Origin: an uncultured Asticcacaulis sp.
GTDB taxonomy: Bacteria > Pseudomonadota > Alphaproteobacteria > Caulobacterales > Caulobacteraceae
DNA length: 6,216 bases
Direction: 5' to 3'
NCBI GenBank assembly: GCA_946480125.1
Contig: CAMLIY010000184.1
Coordinates: 1 to 6,216 of the forward strand
Shown here: positions 5,212-6,216 of the stretch, in pieces
How the letters are laid out: every line of letters starts with the position of its first letter
How positions within the stretch are numbered: the first letter of the stretch is position 1
Translations under genes and position numbers: made by a program
Notes under the pieces: generated by a model
What the model saw: the letters and a program-made list of their open reading frames with translations, nothing else
What the model was told of the DNA's origin: nothing
The model's database searches: none

Positions 5212-6216
5212 TCAAGCTGTGTCAGTCATCCGAATGCCTTCTGACAGGGCCATCATAAAGGCGCCTGTACCCTTTGGATCATTAGGCGTGATTTTTTCCG
5301 ACAAATAGTAGGCGTATGAACCGTTACGGTAAGGCGTGTTGCCAAGACCGGCGACGCCGCATATGCCTTCCAGCGCCGAAGGGGTAACGAATCGCTCGCA
5401 AATCTGCCTGAGTGCGGCCCGTCCTTCGGATGCTGTGCCGGCTTCGGTTATGCCGAGCCTGTTCGCCTTCATCAGCCCATAGGCGATCATCAGCGAGGCT
5501 GAAGTTTCTTCGTAATTACCTTCGCGGCCGGCCTGATCGGTTACCTGATACCATAGGCCATTTGGCTTGCGCACCCGCCGCAGGGCGTCGAGGCTGTCTT
5601 TCAGCAGGCGGGCAATCTCTTCCCGCCCGTCAAGGCCTTCCGCCGCCTCGCAGACATCGGCCATGGCCATGACCCACCAGCCCATGGCGCGGCTCCAGAC
5701 GCACGGCGAGCGGCCGGTAACCGGATCGGCCCAGCGTTCGGCGCGCGATTCGTCCCAGCCGTGATGGTAAAGGCCGTTTTCGCCTTTCAGATTGGCCTCG
5801 ACGGCCAGGAACTGGCGCACCGTATCGGCGAACAGGTCCGGCTTGCCGGTGGCCTGCGCATAGGCGGTCTGGAAAGGCTGGGCCATGTAAAGGCCATCCA
5901 GCCAGACCTGCCACGGATAGATTTGCTTGTGCCAGTAATTGCCGGAGTGCGTGCGCGGATGGGTCAGCAACTGGGAGAATTGCCGGTCCATGGCGCGGCG
6001 GTAACGATCGTCACCGGTCATGGCATAAAGACGCGGCAGGATGCGACCGGCGTGGATATTATCGATATTGTATTCATCGGAATCGAAGGTCGTCATGACG
6101 CCTTCGGGCGTGATGCGGCGTTCGGCCTCCGTGCGGACAAAATCGAGCAGGGCGGCATCACCCGTAGACTCATACAGATCGAGCGCACCCAGCCAGATCA
6201 TGCCGTCCTCATAGTT
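5212..6216 (-). CDS. GH105 unsaturated rhamnogalacturonyl hydrolase (YteR/RhiN-like), N-terminus cut by window edge
   Basis: The gene enters from the right edge. Codons upstream of the internal Met at 6201 are open and read NYEDG, so that Met is not the start; NYEDGMIWLGAL is the conserved first helix of the family. About 36 or more N-terminal codons, and any signal peptide, are missing. Family members run to about 370 residues. The enzyme hydrates the double bond of the 4,5-unsaturated galacturonyl residue left by pectin lyases and so releases it from the oligosaccharide. Counting from the Met at 6201, D47 (IDNIH), H91-K92, W100 and D102 (WLDGLYM) match B. subtilis YteR D88, H132-K133, W141 and D143 at a constant offset of 41. 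H147, W169 and R171 match its H189, W211 and R213 with a one-residue shift (YteR numbers recalled). The catalytic set is therefore intact and the fold is a six-hairpin alpha/alpha barrel. A 277-bp control region without a clear terminator separates it from the receptor gene. Confidence 0.92.
   Translation of the reverse strand, partial: NYEDGMIWLGALDLYESTGDAALLDFVRTEAERRITPEGVMTTFDSDEYNIDNIHAGRILPRLYAMTGDDRYRRAMDRQFSQLLTHPRTHSGNYWHKQIYPWQVWLDGLYMAQPFQTAYAQATGKPDLFADTVRQFLAVEANLKGENGLYHHGWDESRAERWADPVTGRSPCVWSRAMGWWVMAMADVCEAAEGLDGREEIARLLKDSLDALRRVRKPNGLWYQVTDQAGREGNYEETSASLMIAYGLMKANRLGITEAGTASEGRAALRQICERFVTPSALEGICGVAGLGNTPYRNGSYAYYLSEKITPNDPKGTGAFMMALSEGIRMTDTA

Noticed and set aside
6009..6024. 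A third operator copy (TCACCGGTCATGGC region)
   Set aside because: Only the ACCGGT core matches, the flanks are not symmetrical with the two operators, and it lies inside the GH105 coding sequence.
6199..6201. ATG as the GH105 start
   Set aside because: Five more in-frame codons upstream read NYEDG, part of the conserved family motif, and the protein would lack its first helix. The true start is beyond the window.

Overview
The window carries four genes, all on the minus strand. It looks like part of a pectin-utilisation locus from an alphaproteobacterium, most likely Caulobacterales (Asticcacaulis-like) or a related sphingomonad. The lineage call is inference. It rests on the TonB-dependent receptor, which has the look of the large 'TonB-Xanth-Caul' class, on moderately high GC in the genes, and on the alphaproteobacterial style of the exported enzymes. 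No SusD-like partner and no phage, IS or CRISPR signature is visible.

In transcription order (right to left): (1) 6216-5212, the C-terminal ~334 codons of a GH105 unsaturated rhamnogalacturonyl/glucuronyl hydrolase, cut by the right edge. (2) 5211-4935, a 277-bp AT-rich control region with two LacI-type palindromes 98 bp apart, several smaller dyads and a strong-looking promoter that points the 'wrong' way. (3) 4934-1965, a 989-residue TonB-dependent outer-membrane receptor. (4) 1941-1909, an intrinsic terminator. (5) 1879-284, a secreted GH43 glycosidase with a twin-arginine signal and a C-terminal beta-sandwich. (6) 254-1, the first 84 codons of an exported protein that resembles the N-terminus of PL10-type pectate lyases, cut by the left edge.

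The likely joint function: the receptor imports pectin-derived oligosaccharides across the outer membrane. The lyase cuts the homogalacturonan backbone and leaves 4,5-unsaturated ends, the GH43 trims neutral side-chain sugars (arabinose/xylose type), and the GH105 removes the unsaturated uronyl residue. The paired operators suggest that a LacI-family repressor, encoded outside the window, controls the receptor and what follows. The terminator after the receptor gene suggests that the enzymes are made at a lower level than the receptor, or from a separate promoter.

I found no clearly novel system. The most informative parts are the regulatory region 4935-5211 and the receptor/GH43 junction.
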